Assembly (NCBI RefSeq): GCF_027596085.1 | Contig: NC_072458.1 | Span: forward strand, 20,578,351-20,642,350 | Length of the DNA: 64,000 bases | Direction: 5' to 3' | DNA from: Anoplopoma fimbria | Lineage: Eukaryota; Chordata; Actinopteri; Perciformes; Anoplopomatidae | In this document: one piece after another, positions 11,901 to 24,289 of the stretch | How the letters are laid out: each line of letters opens with the position of its first letter | Numbering within the stretch: position 1 is the first letter of the stretch | Translations under genes and position numbers: made by a program | The notes under the pieces: model-generated | Database searches by the model: none | What the model was told of the DNA's origin: nothing | Seen by the model: only the letters and a program-made list of their open reading frames with translations

Positions 11901-14900
11901 TTGTTTTTTGGGTCAAATCCCGATCCAGCTAACAGTTGACAAAACATGATCCATTGAGAGGAACAAGTTGTCCCAAGTTGTCAAGATTGAAATAAAAGAA
12001 AACACAAAATGCATCACAAGTTGCAATGAGAATGCTGTTGAACCAAGTCATTTATGTGGAAAATCTTATCTAATGTTAGATGTTTATGAACCTTCTAGTT
12101 CTTCTAAGTCAGGTGACTTGGTCAGTCTGATTTGCATTGTACCAGTTATGGAAGTTTGTCTTTATTTGGCCCATCAACACTACAGCCTGATGAGTTGACT
12201 TGAGGCTAAATGCCTCTGAGATGTTTGCTTAACTTTGCAGCTGCAGAGACTTCCAGACCAACACCTTATCCCTTTATAGGTCTCCAGCACATCAACTCAG
12301 ATGGATTTGGATTCTTTGAAACCTGTGTGGATGTAAATCTGTGGAGCTAAAAGAAAAGTTAAATGGGGGGGGCAGAAGTTTCTTTTTTTGTTTTTAAAAG
12401 GTTATTTGGTTCTGTAGAGGTCCTAAGTTTTAGGGCCACAGTTGGTGGTTTCCACAGTGATTCAGTGTTTGGTTTAGAGGCACAAATCAGCCGGGGTGTG
12501 AATTGCCTGTCAGTTGGACCCTTTTTTTGCATCAGCACATTGTTCAACAAAGTTTTTTTCCTTTTGATACGTGGAACGGATATTCCTCCATTAGTGTTGG
12601 ATTTGATGGATGACTAAGGAGCGGGGTGGTTGTTGTTTTAGTTTTCTTTCTTCCTCCGTCTCCCCCTCTGTCGTCCAAGAAACCTCCCCCCCTCACCCTG
12701 CCATCAGAACAACTCTTATTAAACTCCTCACACTGACAGATGGTGAGGTGGACGTGTATTCACAGCGGAGTCGGCTGTTTGTTACTCGGCCTCAGCTCAC
12801 GCGTGAACACAGCTGTTTCCTTTCAGGTGTCGATGACCTTTGATCACGAGGTCGTCTAGTTCTCTGGCTGAGCGGTGCCTGGTACTGAACCTACACTGCT
12901 GCCCTTTTCTCAGGCATATAGACCGATCAGGGCTGTCCTTTTTCTATTGTGATGGTTTGGATCTCGACCCTAGTTAGTCCACAATAGTGAGAGGATTTTA
13001 CTGAGGGGTCTAAACCTGCAATGAAACCTCTCAAGTAGCTGTAATCTGTCGGTTTTGTTCGAAGTGGACTAGGATTTCTTTATTTTAAGGTTTTATTAGT
13101 CACCTTTTTTAATTGCTGAATGACTTATTTCAAGAAATTTGTGAAACACAAGGTTTAAAAGTGTTTCTTTTTTGTATAATTCTTGGTGAAGAAACCTTTA
13201 CAGATCGGTTGATTACCTCAACACATGTTCTTAGTTTGAAGACAGCACTAGTTAGAAGAATTAAGTTGTTTTGGGTTTAAATGGAAAGTTTTTTTTGTTT
13301 TCTTGTTTTTATTTTTATAATTGTGATTAAAATATGAGAGATAAGAATATATAAAGTATGATAAATAAGTAATCAAACAGTAAAGGAATATTAAATAAGT
13401 AAAACTAACAAAAGATAAGCTATAATCGGACTGAATAATTAAGTTCACATTTTTGAAATATGAAATGTTGATATTGCACAGAGCTATACACTGATATTGA
13501 TGTTGCGCATTAATGAATGTATGAGTAATTTGCCAGTTTTCTGGTATGTGCGTGGTCCTGGGTAACCTCAACCTAAAAACCAAATATGTACTGTTAATCT
13601 CATTTGGGTCTATTTATGGTTTTGGCAGGAAATGTCAACTGAACATTTGGTACAAGTAAACCTTTTCACATTTAACAAGTGTTTTGCCAATTCGCCACTT
13701 ACAGCCATAATGAAAGCCAGAAGGTAGATATTAGAGTTTGAGCCGAAAACATTGGATTTGATCTTTCCTACATTAGCCTTGTCCTGATGTCCCTCGAGGC
13801 TTTCACAGTAGAGCGCAGAAGGACATATTGTATGTGTGAAGATGGAAGTTTGAGTATGAATCAGTGTCATCCTAAAATGATTCATAACATAGTTTTTTGA
13901 ATGGAAGGTTTTTACTTAGTGGTGTAAATGTTTCATCATGTTTTTTGGCCTGAAAATGATATTTAATATTTCATAAAACAAGTCCCGACCCTTAAAATAA
14001 TCATGTTTTCAGCTGCAGTCCTCCTTCATGTACAGTGTGTGGAAACATGTGTCTGGACGAGTGTGCGGTATGCGCCACAATCCCAGAGGGAGCTAAAATG
14101 CTGGGAGGATGGATTTCTAGGTAATGGGGATGTTTTTCTGCCGTTGCCTCCCCTCTTCTCCCCCTCCTTTCTTTCTCTGAGGAAATCTCTGTAAACACAG
14201 TGAGAGGGGTCAGGGCCGGCACACCGCATACAGATAGCAACTGTTCCTTCACCGGTTACAGTTTTACACAGTAAACATATCTGTGTGCGTGCTTTACGAT
14301 TCTTTGAACACAAACATTGAGACAGTATTCCAGAGGGACACGTGTGGTCTAGTTTGGGAGAGATCTGTTAGGTTTCCTCTTATCACGGGATGTCAGAGTC
14401 CGTGTATACGTGCTCCTAACTCTTTGCCGTTTCATGGTCGATCGATATATGTTGTTTTGGAGTTGAAATATTTACTTTACATAAAACCGTACCTCTGACC
14501 TAGATACCCTGTTTTGACTCTCCACTTCAGGGAGCGAGCAGATTAAATGTCTCAACTTTAAGTTCAGCATAGACTATTTACATTTCCTCTGATTTGTGTT
14601 TTTTTTTTCACAGAGCTTGAGGAATCAGGCTCTTTGAAATTATTTATTTTGGAAGATGAAGTGAAAAGGGGGAAGGCAGGCGAGTCATAGCATATGTGAA
14701 ACCGTTACCAGCGGATATTTGATGTTTTTAACTTGATGCATGGGTGCAACACCAACAGTTTTACTAGTGAATTTATTGATGCAATTTTCTCATATTTTCT
14801 TTTTTTTTTTTTTTTTTAATGTTTTTTTTATTTTCTTTTTATATATATAGAGCTCCCAGAGAACTGGACAGACACACGGGAGACCATCGTTGAGGGCATG

Positions 14901-17900
14901 ACCTTTAACCTCCGTCACCTCGGCATGACACTGGTGGACCAGCCCAAGGGAGAGGACCTGTCAGCTGCAGCAGTAAAGAGGATCGTGGCCACGGTGAGAG
15001 CTGCAGTAGTGATGTCATCCAGGAAGTCATGCAATCAACTGGATAACTGCTTCCTTAATTACTAATTACATCTAAAAGTACAGAACATGCTGTGATTTTC
15101 TTGAAAACATTTAGCCTTGTTGAACCACGGTCTCTAGGAAATATTTTTCCAGAACAGCTTGTATTAACCAGTTGTTTATGTTTGATAGGGTCTGTCTACC
15201 CTTTTTTTCCTCAGTTTTCTCTACTACTATAATTATTATTGTTTTACTTTTTTTTAATTATCATAATACATTTTATTTCCTTTTCGTTCCTTCTCTCACC
15301 CCATTGGTTAAGCACTTAGTAAGAAAGCATACATGTGGCAGGATGGAGAACACAAGTAATGACACTGATGGCTTGTAATGTAAATACCTGCAATTAAGTA
15401 AGAAAAAAAAAAAAAACATCTATCACATTTAAAAGTTCATCCAGTGGCTTTTCATAAGTTGAATAAGACTCAGCTTATAGAATTTCCTAACTCAAAAAGG
15501 GTTGGGCCATTTTTCAGTTAAGGTTAAAGACATTTCCATCCAAATTTAGTGCAGATTTTCACACAAGTTCTTGGAATTTGGCCAAAGAGAATGCAGCTGA
15601 TGTTTCTAATTCTCCAGCCGGCTGCAATTGAAGAGGACTCGAAAATGACACATAATTAAAGGAGCTAAAAGCTTAAGAGTCCTTTCAGGTTGTCAGACAG
15701 GTCAGATGTTTTTGTCTGCCACAATTTGAGTTAAAACTTTATGTCACAGTCTCTGTGTACGGGATTCACTCGCAAAGTCTGTTTCAATGGCATTTTGTCG
15801 CATTTTGCTTTTATCGATACGATTTTTTTATTTACTTAAAAACAGGTGGATGGAAACACACTGAACATTTTACATCATTAAGATATGGTGTGTTTTTGCC
15901 GGCATGAGAGTCGGATACCTTAAATTTCCACTCTACTTTGAGTATTTTCTACATTGAAAATCAAAATGCTTTAAAGCCTTTTGTATGTTCCGAACACACT
16001 AGCATGCTTTTAAACAAACGTCTCTTTTTATCAATCGTTTCTGTAACAGGCTAAAGCCAGTGGGAAGAAGCCTCAGAAGGTTGCTCTCAAGGTTTCCCCT
16101 CAGGGAATCGTCCTGAACGACAGCTCGACCAACAAACTCCTGGAAAATGTCTCCATATACAGGTATGTTGGGAGCAGAACAGGTGTTTCAGATTAATGTT
16201 TAACCATGTTGTTGCTCTTCTCAGCCCCTAAGTGCTAATTAACAACCTGACAAGACCATTGCCATGTAGTTGATCTTGTACACGGCTTAACCTGTGATCT
16301 CTCCTCGACCTCCGTGGTGTGCTGTTCCTCTCACCTGTCACCTCCGGCCTGCAGAATATCCTACTGCACGGTGGACAAACTGCATGATAAAGTGTTTGCT
16401 TATATCGCTCAAAACACCCTCAATGGGACCCTGGAGTGCCACGCCTACCTCTGCTCCAAGAGGAAAGTGGTGAGTAGTTTGAGCACGAAATCAGTGTTTC
16501 ATGATTAATGTATGATGAATACAGATTTAGATTTAGTGCAGTGATTTATTTTTTTTAAACTCCCTCAGCATCAGATTGCTTTGAGTTTGAGGGGGGTGTA
16601 AACCTCTCCTCATGGTTGGGTTGGTTATCTTATCTAGCTTTAGTTTCACTTCCTGAGTTCCTGAGTTAAAAACCTGCCACACCCGGCATCCCGAGTGCTT
16701 TTCATTCATTTTGAGACATCATTTCTCCTGTAAATAGCTCCTCTTTCTCATCATCCAGTCTTAAGAAGAAACCCTAGAAGTCTCGCTCTCCAAACCGTCT
16801 GTCATCTTCCTGTGCTCCTGTGTGGGGCACTTTTCCTCTCATCTTACATGCTTCCTCACTCGTCCCCTTCTCTCTCAGATAATGATAATACCCTACTTCC
16901 TTCATACTAGCTTCTCTCTTGTCCTGCTGATGGAGACGGTGGTGATGAACTCTTTGTCCTGGTCTCTAACAGATCTTCAGTCCCAGCGATGACTACTTTG
17001 ACATGACTATTGACCTTGCTGTCATTTTGATGTATATTAAATATATCTGCTTTCTGATTAAAATACATTCTCCATCTGTTTAAGTAGCCCAAGGTCTAGT
17101 CTTCAAGAATGACAAGCTTGACCAAAACGTATAGGTTACCTTAAGTAAAAGCACAGCAAGTAACTAGTCTATATCTGCAGACCAGATATGACTACAGAAT
17201 AATGGTCAACAGTACTTAACGATTATATTGTCACTTTGAATTTATATGACAAATGTAGGAACAATTCACACAATCAAATGTCTCCATTCCAAAATGTATC
17301 TTGACTTGAAATAGAAGACATTATTAAAAATCATGCCTATCATCATTCTTCTACATGAAGAAAAAAATAATAATCAGGTTGCACTGCCTCCCCATAGTGC
17401 TCATAGTGGCTTTTGCTCGATTCCAGTAACCTCAGAGAAAAACAACCAATCAGAGCAGAGGAGTCTAACGCCAAGGAGGAACAGGAAGATTACTTTTTCA
17501 CAGATTATCTGTATCAAGTACTTCTGTCAGGATTTGGTGACTGTTGGACCAAATGTGACAAAAAAGTATTTTTATAAAGTTACCAACTGCAGCTTTAACT
17601 GAGTTTCACTGAGGTTGGTAAACAGTGATGTCCTCTTTTTTTTGGGGGGCTGATCTTTAACAAAGTGTTATTTTCTGTTCTCCAGGCTCAGGCGGTGGCT
17701 TTGACAGTAGCCCAGGCCTTCACAGTAGCTTTTGAACTCTGGCAAGTGGCCAAAGAAGGTAGGCACCAAACTCATCACACTTCAAGTTCTGGAAATGACC
17801 TACGCCATCTGCAACACACACACACGCACACACACACACACGCACACACACACACAAGCACTGTCTCTGTGGGAGTTGTTTTATCAGCGTCTGAGACTGT

Positions 17901-20900
17901 TTGTGTTTGTACTGACTCAGCTTTGAGGCTCCAAGGACGCTGATATCTGCTGTAAGATTACAATTATCACGTTTTTCTCTTCTCTCCTCTAGAGAAAGGG
18001 AAAAGAGTGAAGTCCGGTTCGGCCGGAGAGGCCAGCAGTAGTTCCCATTCGGAGAGATCGAACAGCGTGGGGAGCCTGAAAGGAACAGGTGAAAACGAAG
18101 CCCGTGTGTGAGGCACATCGATAGTGTGTCTGTTTTCATTTCTTGAGTTCTTGTGCAGCTCCTCCAGTTTGAAACTGAGCCTAACAAGTTGATAACTATA
18201 ATAGTGAATTTAATTTATATAGCACACTTTAAAAGGCAGATCAATCTCAAGGTTCTTCACATAACGGATTTATGACGTTCAAAATAGGATAGATAAGATT
18301 TATAGACAAAATATTATAGAGACCCAATTTTTTATCTAATGCGTCCGGACATTTTTATTTATCTTTCAAATGATGTTGTCTTATTTGCTGATGTTTGATG
18401 GGGACACAGGGACAAAAGGGACATAATAATGAGATTTAAATCTTAAATACCTACAAATAATCAAATCCATCACACACAAACATAAAAAACAAGACAAAAT
18501 ATGCAAACATCTACAATATGGACATAAATAACCTCAAAATTGCAGCAAGTTATCCCAATACAGACCCAAAGCCAGTAGCTACCTGCCATCTCTACCTACA
18601 ACCGCATGACTCCAGAAAATATACAAAGAATAAGATAAAATAAATATGAAATGAAAGTGCAAATATTATCGTACCTCCACCCCCTCTCTACTTAAAATAA
18701 ACTATGAGGATCAACATTTTTAATTTAGGTGAAGGGACTTTCCTCTGGTGTCACCCTTAGGCCAGATTCTTTTGTGGTTAAAAAGGGTTGTTTTTGATTC
18801 ATATAGTGAGCATTACAGCCTGACGGACATTATGCTGTCATGGGAGTTGACTTTAAGTCTCTTTAACATATATTTTACCTTCAGTAAACAAAAAGTACCT
18901 GTGTGCAAACAACAACTAATGAGTTGTCCTTCCCTCACCTCTCATGTAGATGTTGCCACGGACAACCTGCTGGACATTGACGACGGTGTGAATGTGGTCG
19001 TGGAGGCCAACGGGAATGTAGAGGAGCATCAGCTGGATAACCACAGACCCTCTGAGACCAACAATAACCCTGCATGTGTAAGATCCTCCTCTCCTCCTAT
19101 GACTCTGTGTTACAACCTGTAGACAAGTGAGGCGGATGCGTCTCAACTAAAGTTTCTTTAAACTTGTGTTTGATAGTTGGATCTCAAGTTTTCTGTGTTT
19201 CAAATTGATTTGTCTTGAAATATCTGAAAGGGACAGTTCACCCTAAAATCAATAATACACATTTTTCCTCTTACATGTAGTGCTAATTATCAATCTGTAT
19301 TGTTTTGGTGTGAGTTTCCTAGTTCTGGGAAATGGGGAAACTTACTCAAAACGTTCGGCTTGTGGCGCTAGAAGTGCCAAAAAATGAATTAGAAAAACTT
19401 AAATGCAATGTCTCTTTCTATTCAAGAGAAGGCAGATATCTTTATCTATTGATAAATTGCTCTACTGGTAAGATAAAAAATATATATTTTGGGTTGAACT
19501 GTCCCTTTTTAAGTGTATGTCTAAATACAGTTGACAATAACATGAGAGTTCTTCGCTCTAACTACAACCATTACCACATATTTCTATCATATTCACTGGG
19601 AGAATATTAAGATTCTTCTTCCTCTTCCAGGAAATGGAAGATGGTTTGGATGAAGCCTTTTCAAGGTGAGATATGTCTTTAATAGTTTTATTATTTTACT
19701 ATTTAATTAAATGAATCCTAGTTGATTCTCTCTGCTGCCTGTCTTGATAAACTACCCCATCCTCAATCTCTGCCTGGTCACTTCCTTCTATGTTCTGTAA
19801 GCTGCTCTTGTGCTGCTTTGCGTTACAGTGCCACTTACTGATGATTCTTGTGTACTGCAGAATACAAATCCTCCTGATTTTTATTTTTATTTTACGGGAA
19901 AATAATCTGAAAGCCAAACTTTAAAAACTGTCCTCAATCTACTGTGTGTTTGTGTCTCCAGCTGTGCTCTGGACAGCTATGGTTCATGTCCAGGTAAAGT
20001 AGAGAACCCCTGTCAGCTGTTACAAGCCTTACTTAGTGTAGTAGTCCTAATCACTAACCGAAACATAACACATTCCATTCTACCACCGCCAAACCCAATA
20101 ATACCACAACAACAGGTCAGTCATGTTATCAGTAGCTTCCTGTGTCCTTTATCTCCTCCCAGATGGAATAATCATCGACTGGGCTCAGAAAGGAAAGCTG
20201 ATTGAAACTAGTATCGTCCCTTCCCATCTCATATCACCAAAAATTGCCTTTTTCCCCCCTATGATAACCCTCTTTATAGTCAGTTTGTCTTTCAATGAAT
20301 ACCCTGAATCAGTGGGAGTAATGTGACTCCACTACACACTGAAGGCTTTGTTGTGCAATTATCCTGTCAGTGGTCGCTGGTGTGAAAGTGCAGCAGAGAG
20401 TCACTTGAGCCTGGTGACAGATAAAACAATGTTGATCCCGTGGTTAGAGTGAGCTGAATGTCTTGAAGTAATCCTGTTGACCTCCGGCCGGACTTTGCAT
20501 ATATTTATTATCCCAGAGAGAAAAGGCAGTGTGCAGCCAAACTGAGGGATCTTAATTAGAAGAGATTGAGGCTTTCATTACACAAAGTGTCTGTGAGGCT
20601 GAGCTGCATTCCACTTATTACTAGACCAAAACTTTAAAAGGGAGAAACTAAAGCCTGAAGTGAAAAAGAAAAGCGATTTGAAATAGAAGTATTAGTTAAT
20701 ATTTAGTGTTATTTACACACAAAAAAAACAGTCAAACTGATCTACACTGTGATCTAGAAAGCTAGTTAACCAGCTTCCTGAACTTTTGTTGTATTTCTAT
20801 TTATTTTTCCTGCCTCATCTGCAGCTAGTGTGACAAAGAAAAGTTAGAAAAAGTTTATTTTAATAAGTCTGTGCAGAATATTTGAAAATTCCTATTTTCT

Positions 20901-21372
20901 AGAGGAAGTTTTTATTTTCTTTGGAAGATTTTGCTGTTGCTCAGTGTAACACATTTTCATTTACAGCACTTAGGCTATTTTTAAATCTTGAAAGCACCCA
21001 GGAGACCGAGGTTTGTGTGTGTTTATGAGAAGCCTATTTTTCACACTTAGTTGACTTATTGTTTTTAAGTATTTTTACTTTTTCAGTCACAGTTTGGTAA
21101 GCTTTAGGGTCTGGTGCAAATATCATTACTAGCTTCTGAAACCTAGTTGCTAATAACAAAAAATTGCGTTTTACTTGTTTTACTTTTTCATCCATTCATC
21201 TTCTTTCCCCCCCCTCTGTCTCCTCAGACTGGCAGTGTCGCGTACTAACCCCCAGGTCTTGGACATTGGGGTGACGCCCCAAGACTGGCTCACTGAACCC
21301 GACCTGGACACCGCCAACGGAAACACTCCCAACGACCTCAGTCCATTCGGGGACGACATCTTCGGCTTCTGA
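8834..21372 (+). CDS. ldlrap1: low-density lipoprotein receptor adapter protein 1 (ARH), complete
   Basis: LDLRAP1 is a cytosolic clathrin adaptor: its PTB domain binds the NPxY tail of the LDL receptor and its C-terminal half recruits clathrin and AP-2 for endocytosis. Nine exons (8834-8918, 14851-14993, 16050-16162, 16355-16469, 17686-17758, 17993-18088, 18950-19077, 19631-19665, 21228-21372) join at GT-AG sites into 933 nt, or 310 residues; the human protein has 308. The N-terminus is MDALKSAGRAIIRSPSMVKQ. The PTB domain covers about residues 40-180. A clathrin box LLDID lies at 215-219, and an AP-2 appendage helix has D258, E259, F261, L264 and R268 in the expected spacing. The start is the first ATG in its frame and matches the human start. 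In mammals, loss of this gene causes recessive hypercholesterolaemia. Whether this is the a or b fish copy cannot be told here. Confidence 0.96.
9320..9753. mobile_element. TTAA-flanked hairpin MITE (piggyBac-like), interrupted
   Basis: TTAA occurs at 9320-9323 and 9750-9753, with the element ends CCCTTTCATGCAT and ATGCATGAAAGGG just inside. Both arms are long inverted repeats: CTATTCAAATGTTG pairs with CAACATTTGAATAG, and GGCATAGTTGCACATCAGCC with its reverse complement, around a loop near 9640-9648. TTAA target duplication and CCC/GGG ends are typical of piggyBac-type elements. It has no coding capacity. The left arm lacks about 19 bases (AGGTCACTACAGTGGACA-like) present in the right arm, and it is split by a second element at 9366-9593. 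Confidence 0.82.
9366..9593. mobile_element. Tc1/mariner-like MITE, nested
   Basis: A 228-bp element between TA dinucleotides (9364-9365 and 9594-9595). The terminal inverted repeats are about 37 bp with one mismatch, starting CAGTACCAGTCAAAAGTTTG and ending CAAACTTTTGACTGGTACTG. The interior (CTACATTGTAGATTAATATT, GAAGACATC, ATATGGAATTATG) matches the recalled ends of a widespread fish Tc1-like transposon whose transposase has been deleted here. It sits inside the left arm of the 9320-9753 element. Confidence 0.9.
14851..14993 (+). CDS. ldlrap1: ldlrap1 exon 2 (start of PTB domain)
   Basis: The acceptor TATATATAG|A is at 14850/14851 and the donor GCCACG|GTGAGA at 14993/14994. It encodes LPENWTDTRETIVEGMTFNL, then RHLGMTLVDQPKGEDLSAAA and VKRIVAT, the first PTB strand and helix. 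Confidence 0.96.
16050..16162 (+). CDS. ldlrap1: ldlrap1 exon 3 (PTB domain)
   Basis: The acceptor GTAACAG|G is at 16049/16050 and the donor TACAG|GTATGT at 16162/16163. It encodes AKASGKKPQKVALKVSPQGI and VLNDSSTNKLLENVSIY, the central PTB strands. Confidence 0.96.
16355..16469 (+). CDS. ldlrap1: ldlrap1 exon 4 (PTB domain)
   Basis: The acceptor CTGCAG|A is at 16354/16355 and the donor AAAGTG|GTGAGT at 16469/16470. It encodes RISYCTVDKLHDKVFAYIAQ and NTLNGTLECHAYLCSKRKV, the conserved PTB core. Confidence 0.96.
16470..17685 (+). other. ldlrap1 intron 4 (1.2 kb)
   Basis: Ordinary intron sequence. I see no repeat, RNA gene or alternative exon in it that I can support. Confidence 0.7.
17686..17758 (+). 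CDS. ldlrap1: ldlrap1 exon 5 (C-terminal PTB helix)
   Basis: The acceptor CTCCAG|G is at 17685/17686 and the donor AAAGAAG|GTAGGC at 17758/17759. It encodes AQAVALTVAQAFTVAFELWQ and VAKE, the amphipathic helix that closes the PTB fold. Confidence 0.96.
17813..17857. repeat. (CA)n microsatellite, interrupted
   Basis: A CA-rich run with CG interruptions in ldlrap1 intron 5, about 55 bases after exon 5. Confidence 0.9.
17993..18088 (+). CDS. ldlrap1: ldlrap1 exon 6 (Ser-rich linker)
   Basis: The acceptor CTCTAG|A is at 17992/17993 and the donor GGAACAG|GTGAAA at 18088/18089. It encodes EKGKRVKSGSAGEASSSSHS and ERSNSVGSLKGT, a variable Ser-rich linker. Its identity rests on phase and position more than on sequence. 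Confidence 0.88.
18950..19077 (+). CDS. ldlrap1: ldlrap1 exon 7 (clathrin box)
   Basis: The acceptor TCATGTAG|A is at 18949/18950 and the donor GCATGT|GTAAGA at 19077/19078. It encodes DVATDNLLDIDDGVNVVVEA and a polar tail. LLDID is a type I clathrin box, equivalent to human LLDLE. Confidence 0.92.
19227..19508. mobile_element. MITE with GGGACAGTTCA inverted ends
   Basis: AAAGGGACAGTTCA at 19227-19240 faces TGAACTGTCCCTTT at 19495-19508. The interior (AATCAATAATACACATTTTT, GTGCTAATTATCAATCT, TTGTTTTGGTGTGAG) resembles a dispersed non-coding repeat I recall from several percomorph fish. About 282 bp, inside ldlrap1 intron 7. No target duplication was resolved, so the superfamily is left open. 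Confidence 0.65.
19631..19665 (+). CDS. ldlrap1: ldlrap1 exon 8 (35-nt microexon, AP-2 motif)
   Basis: The acceptor CTTCCAG|G is at 19630/19631 and the donor TCAAG|GTGAGA at 19665/19666. It encodes EMEDGLDEAFS plus part of Arg, matching human ELDDGLDEAFSR. Together with exon 9 it forms the helix that binds the AP-2 beta appendage. Confidence 0.94.
19666..21227 (+). other. ldlrap1 intron 8 (1.6 kb)
   Basis: No repeat I can name. It contains one exon-like segment (19962-19993, rejected because it breaks the frame). The rest is AT-rich intron sequence with a long pyrimidine tract before the acceptor at 21226-21227. Confidence 0.7.
21228..21372 (+). CDS. ldlrap1: ldlrap1 last coding exon
   Basis: The acceptor CCTCAG|A is at 21227/21228 and the TGA stop at 21370-21372. 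It encodes LAVSRTNPQVLDIGVTPQDW, an acidic linker and the C-terminus DDIFGF (human DDLFSF). F261/L264/R268 of the AP-2 motif span the exon 8/9 junction. Confidence 0.96.
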
Positions 21373-22160
21373 CCACCAACTGCAAGAGAGAGAGAGAGAC
21401 GACAACAACAGAGAGTGGGGAGGGGGTGTTTCTAAGTCTTCCTATGAATTAACAAGGCATCACTGTGTATTTAAGACGAGGCTGCAGTAAGTCCATGAGG
21501 GAATAAGTGTAGAGTTGTGAGGTAACGTTTGGCCTCCTCAGCTTGTTGTTGCACTCTTCACATGGACAATTCTTCCCTTCTTTGTGGAAACAACACAGAC
21601 TGCTGCCCTGCACACCAAAGCAATAATATCATCCTTTAAAGGTTCCTTCATCTGTCCTGTTATTACACCACAAACATCCTTACAAACTTATGGCACCTTT
21701 TTGTTGTCCTTTGCATCATACTCTGTGTGTTTTGTATATGTGTGTAGTTATAATTTATAGATTTATAATTATTTTTGTATGGATGAAGAGTAGGATTTAA
21801 TTCAGACTGATGTACAGACTGTATCAACAGGCCTTAATAACAGCGGGACAATCAGCCACACTTTATCTTTATGTTTCAGAGGATTTGACCTTCCACCACC
21901 TTGGATGTTAACTGTTGTTTTACGTCTAAATATGTGAAAATCAAGCTAGTTGTTGTATTTATATGAACCCTTTTCATAGCAGTGGCTCCTTCGGGATATG
22001 TTGTTACAGGCAGTGTTTTTTTTCCACTGCAGTGTTAACGGCGCTCTCTTGAATGAAGCCCAGATGTGTTCAACGTTATCGGATTCCTTTGTGGCTATTT
22101 CATGTACATTGTAATCTACCGGCATTATACAGAATTAAAATATATTCATGAATAAGAAAT
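21373..22160 (+). other. ldlrap1: ldlrap1 3' UTR
   Basis: Non-coding sequence after the stop. It begins with a short GA repeat at about 21386-21400. A likely poly-A signal is ATTAAA at 22134-22139, so the transcript probably ends near 22150-22160. The exact end is inferred. Confidence 0.6.
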
Positions 22161-24120
22161 CTGCTCTTCTGGTGTATTAATGTAATTTATTAGCAAGACA
22201 AGATTCACATACAAGTGTGAGGTTCAAAGTTCATTTCCAGTTTTATTCAATTTTAGTCAATTCAGTAGCTTTTGTGGACCTTTTGATTATTGCCAAGAAT
22301 TAACTTTTAAGAGGATGCACCCCAGTAAAAACACATAAATTCACCAATAGTTATCATTAGATGAAGCCTTATTTTAACATAACATTTCAGAAAATATATA
22401 ATAACAAATTTGTGTTAATGGTTGTTATCAACTGGGGAAGTTTCATGGTGATGTATATTAGTTTTTCTATCCTGTTCATCTGTAGTTTCTTAACAAAACA
22501 TATCTTTAAAGGCCATTTTCTCAAAATGCGTTCTTTCTTAGACCCTTAAATGTCTAAAAAAGTCTTCAGTAACACTTACATACACCAAACTTTCCAGATT
22601 CATTCATAGCTATATATTTATACAAACATATTTCTCCTCAAAACATGGCATAACAGTAACCCTATTTTGTCTGTTTCACACTATTTTTTGATTCATGGAC
22701 TGAATCAAAAAATAAAAAAAGTGATTCACACAGAAGTCCTAAAGGTGATGTTTTAACTCCGTCTGCAAATAAAGATAATAATGAACTATTTGTGAAGCAC
22801 CTTTCCTACATGAGATGACCCTTAAAGACCTTTACATACATGTTTAAATTAAAAAGAAATGACAATGGATTACATTTTCTCACACAAACAAAATACAATT
22901 AAACAGCATACAATTGAATGTATCAATGGAATATAAGCCAAAACAAAAAAAAATTGCAAAAACTTGCAAAAAGAACTCTTGAGAGTTGCATATTGGATCC
23001 TTATGGTTCGGCTGCCTCTCCATACTTCTTATTCTTGTTGTCAGTGGTTATTACTGTAGAGGGAGAGACAGTAACTAACCACTAAGTATGTAGCTTCTAA
23101 ACACCATTCAGAGCCTTGTAAACTAGTAATACAAATTAAGATATTCATACTTAATGTGAGGAAGCTAAAATATCATATGAGAGTATCTCATTCATTGTTG
23201 GAGTGGTTACTTTGATTTGTGAGGAGGTTACTCGGAGTCGACACATCAAATTGATATGGATTGGGCCTCTCTGACATTTTCCTTTTACTGCAAGGATCTT
23301 CCCAAACGATCCATGAAGACAAACCACCTGCTGTTTGATGTATGTGTTTGGATCCCTGTGTCAGGTCTCCCAGTGAGTGTCTACATCATCTCCATCCTGT
23401 TGTCGCGGTTACAAGGTTACAGAGTTTATTCTCTGTTTGCTCTTGTTTTCCAACTGAAATTAGCTTCTTGTGTCTGAACTACTAATGTCTGATGAATGTT
23501 TTTTTCTTTTGTTTATTTGTCAGATCCACTTGATTCCTCAATGTAGTGTCTCCCAGGGTATAAAATGACAAAGTAGTCCTTTAAGGAAATAACACAGGAA
23601 GCAACGTCTGGGTCTAAAAAGTGAAGTGCTTCACATATGTATAGAAGTCTATGAGTAAATGACCCTACGTCTCACTTCATTTATTACCTCAGAAAACATT
23701 GTGAACGTGTTTATGGTCTCAATCAATTATTAAAAAGGGCGTAGTTTCCCTTTAAAACATGAGGGTGTAGTTTGTTTTCATCAGCAGCAGGGGGCAGACC
23801 TGAACCATCCAATGAAGTGAATCTCACACACAGTACAGTTAAAATGATGTGCTGTTTGAGCCTGTAGCAGTATCTGATGCTGGTCACATCTTCCTCTCTG
23901 GAATAAGACAGTCTCATTTGTAGTCTCTGTTGCCAGACGATGATGTTGTAACGTGTCTAATTCTGTCTAATAAGCCCGTTCTCTTCCTGCTCATATATTC
24001 TAAGTGACAGTACGGGTCAATAAAGATTTCACGAGGAGGAAAAACCAACCTTGTGTCAGACTGATCTATAAACCACCAGTAAGAGGACATGATGGCCGGG
24101 TCCTCAGTCTGTCTAGCTAT

Positions 24121-24122
<2 letters not shown>

Positions 24123-24191
<69 letters not shown>

Positions 24192-24203
24192 TCTGTATTC
24201 GAG

Positions 24204-24286
<83 letters not shown>
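24123..24286. repeat. (CA)33 array facing a (GT)40 array
   Basis: CA repeats at 24123-24188 are followed by a 17-base spacer and GT repeats at 24206-24286. Because the two runs are reverse complements, the locus is an inverted repeat with arms of about 65 bp. The arrays appear perfect. Confidence 0.97.

Positions 24287-24289
<3 letters not shown>

Larger units (their letters stand above)
8919..14850 (+). other. ldlrap1 intron 1 (5.9 kb)
   Basis: A long first intron with no supported exon on either strand. It holds a poly-A run at 9227-9248, a nested pair of miniature transposons at 9320-9753, and a pyrimidine-rich acceptor tract from about 14790 to the AG at 14849-14850. The remainder is unremarkable AT-rich sequence. 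Regulatory elements are possible but none can be named from sequence alone. Confidence 0.8.

Noticed and set aside
19962..19993. A 32-nt exon-like segment with AG before and GTAAAG after, in ldlrap1 intron 8
   Set aside because: Including it shifts the frame into an early stop in the last exon, and the nine-exon model without it gives 310 residues, close to the human 308.
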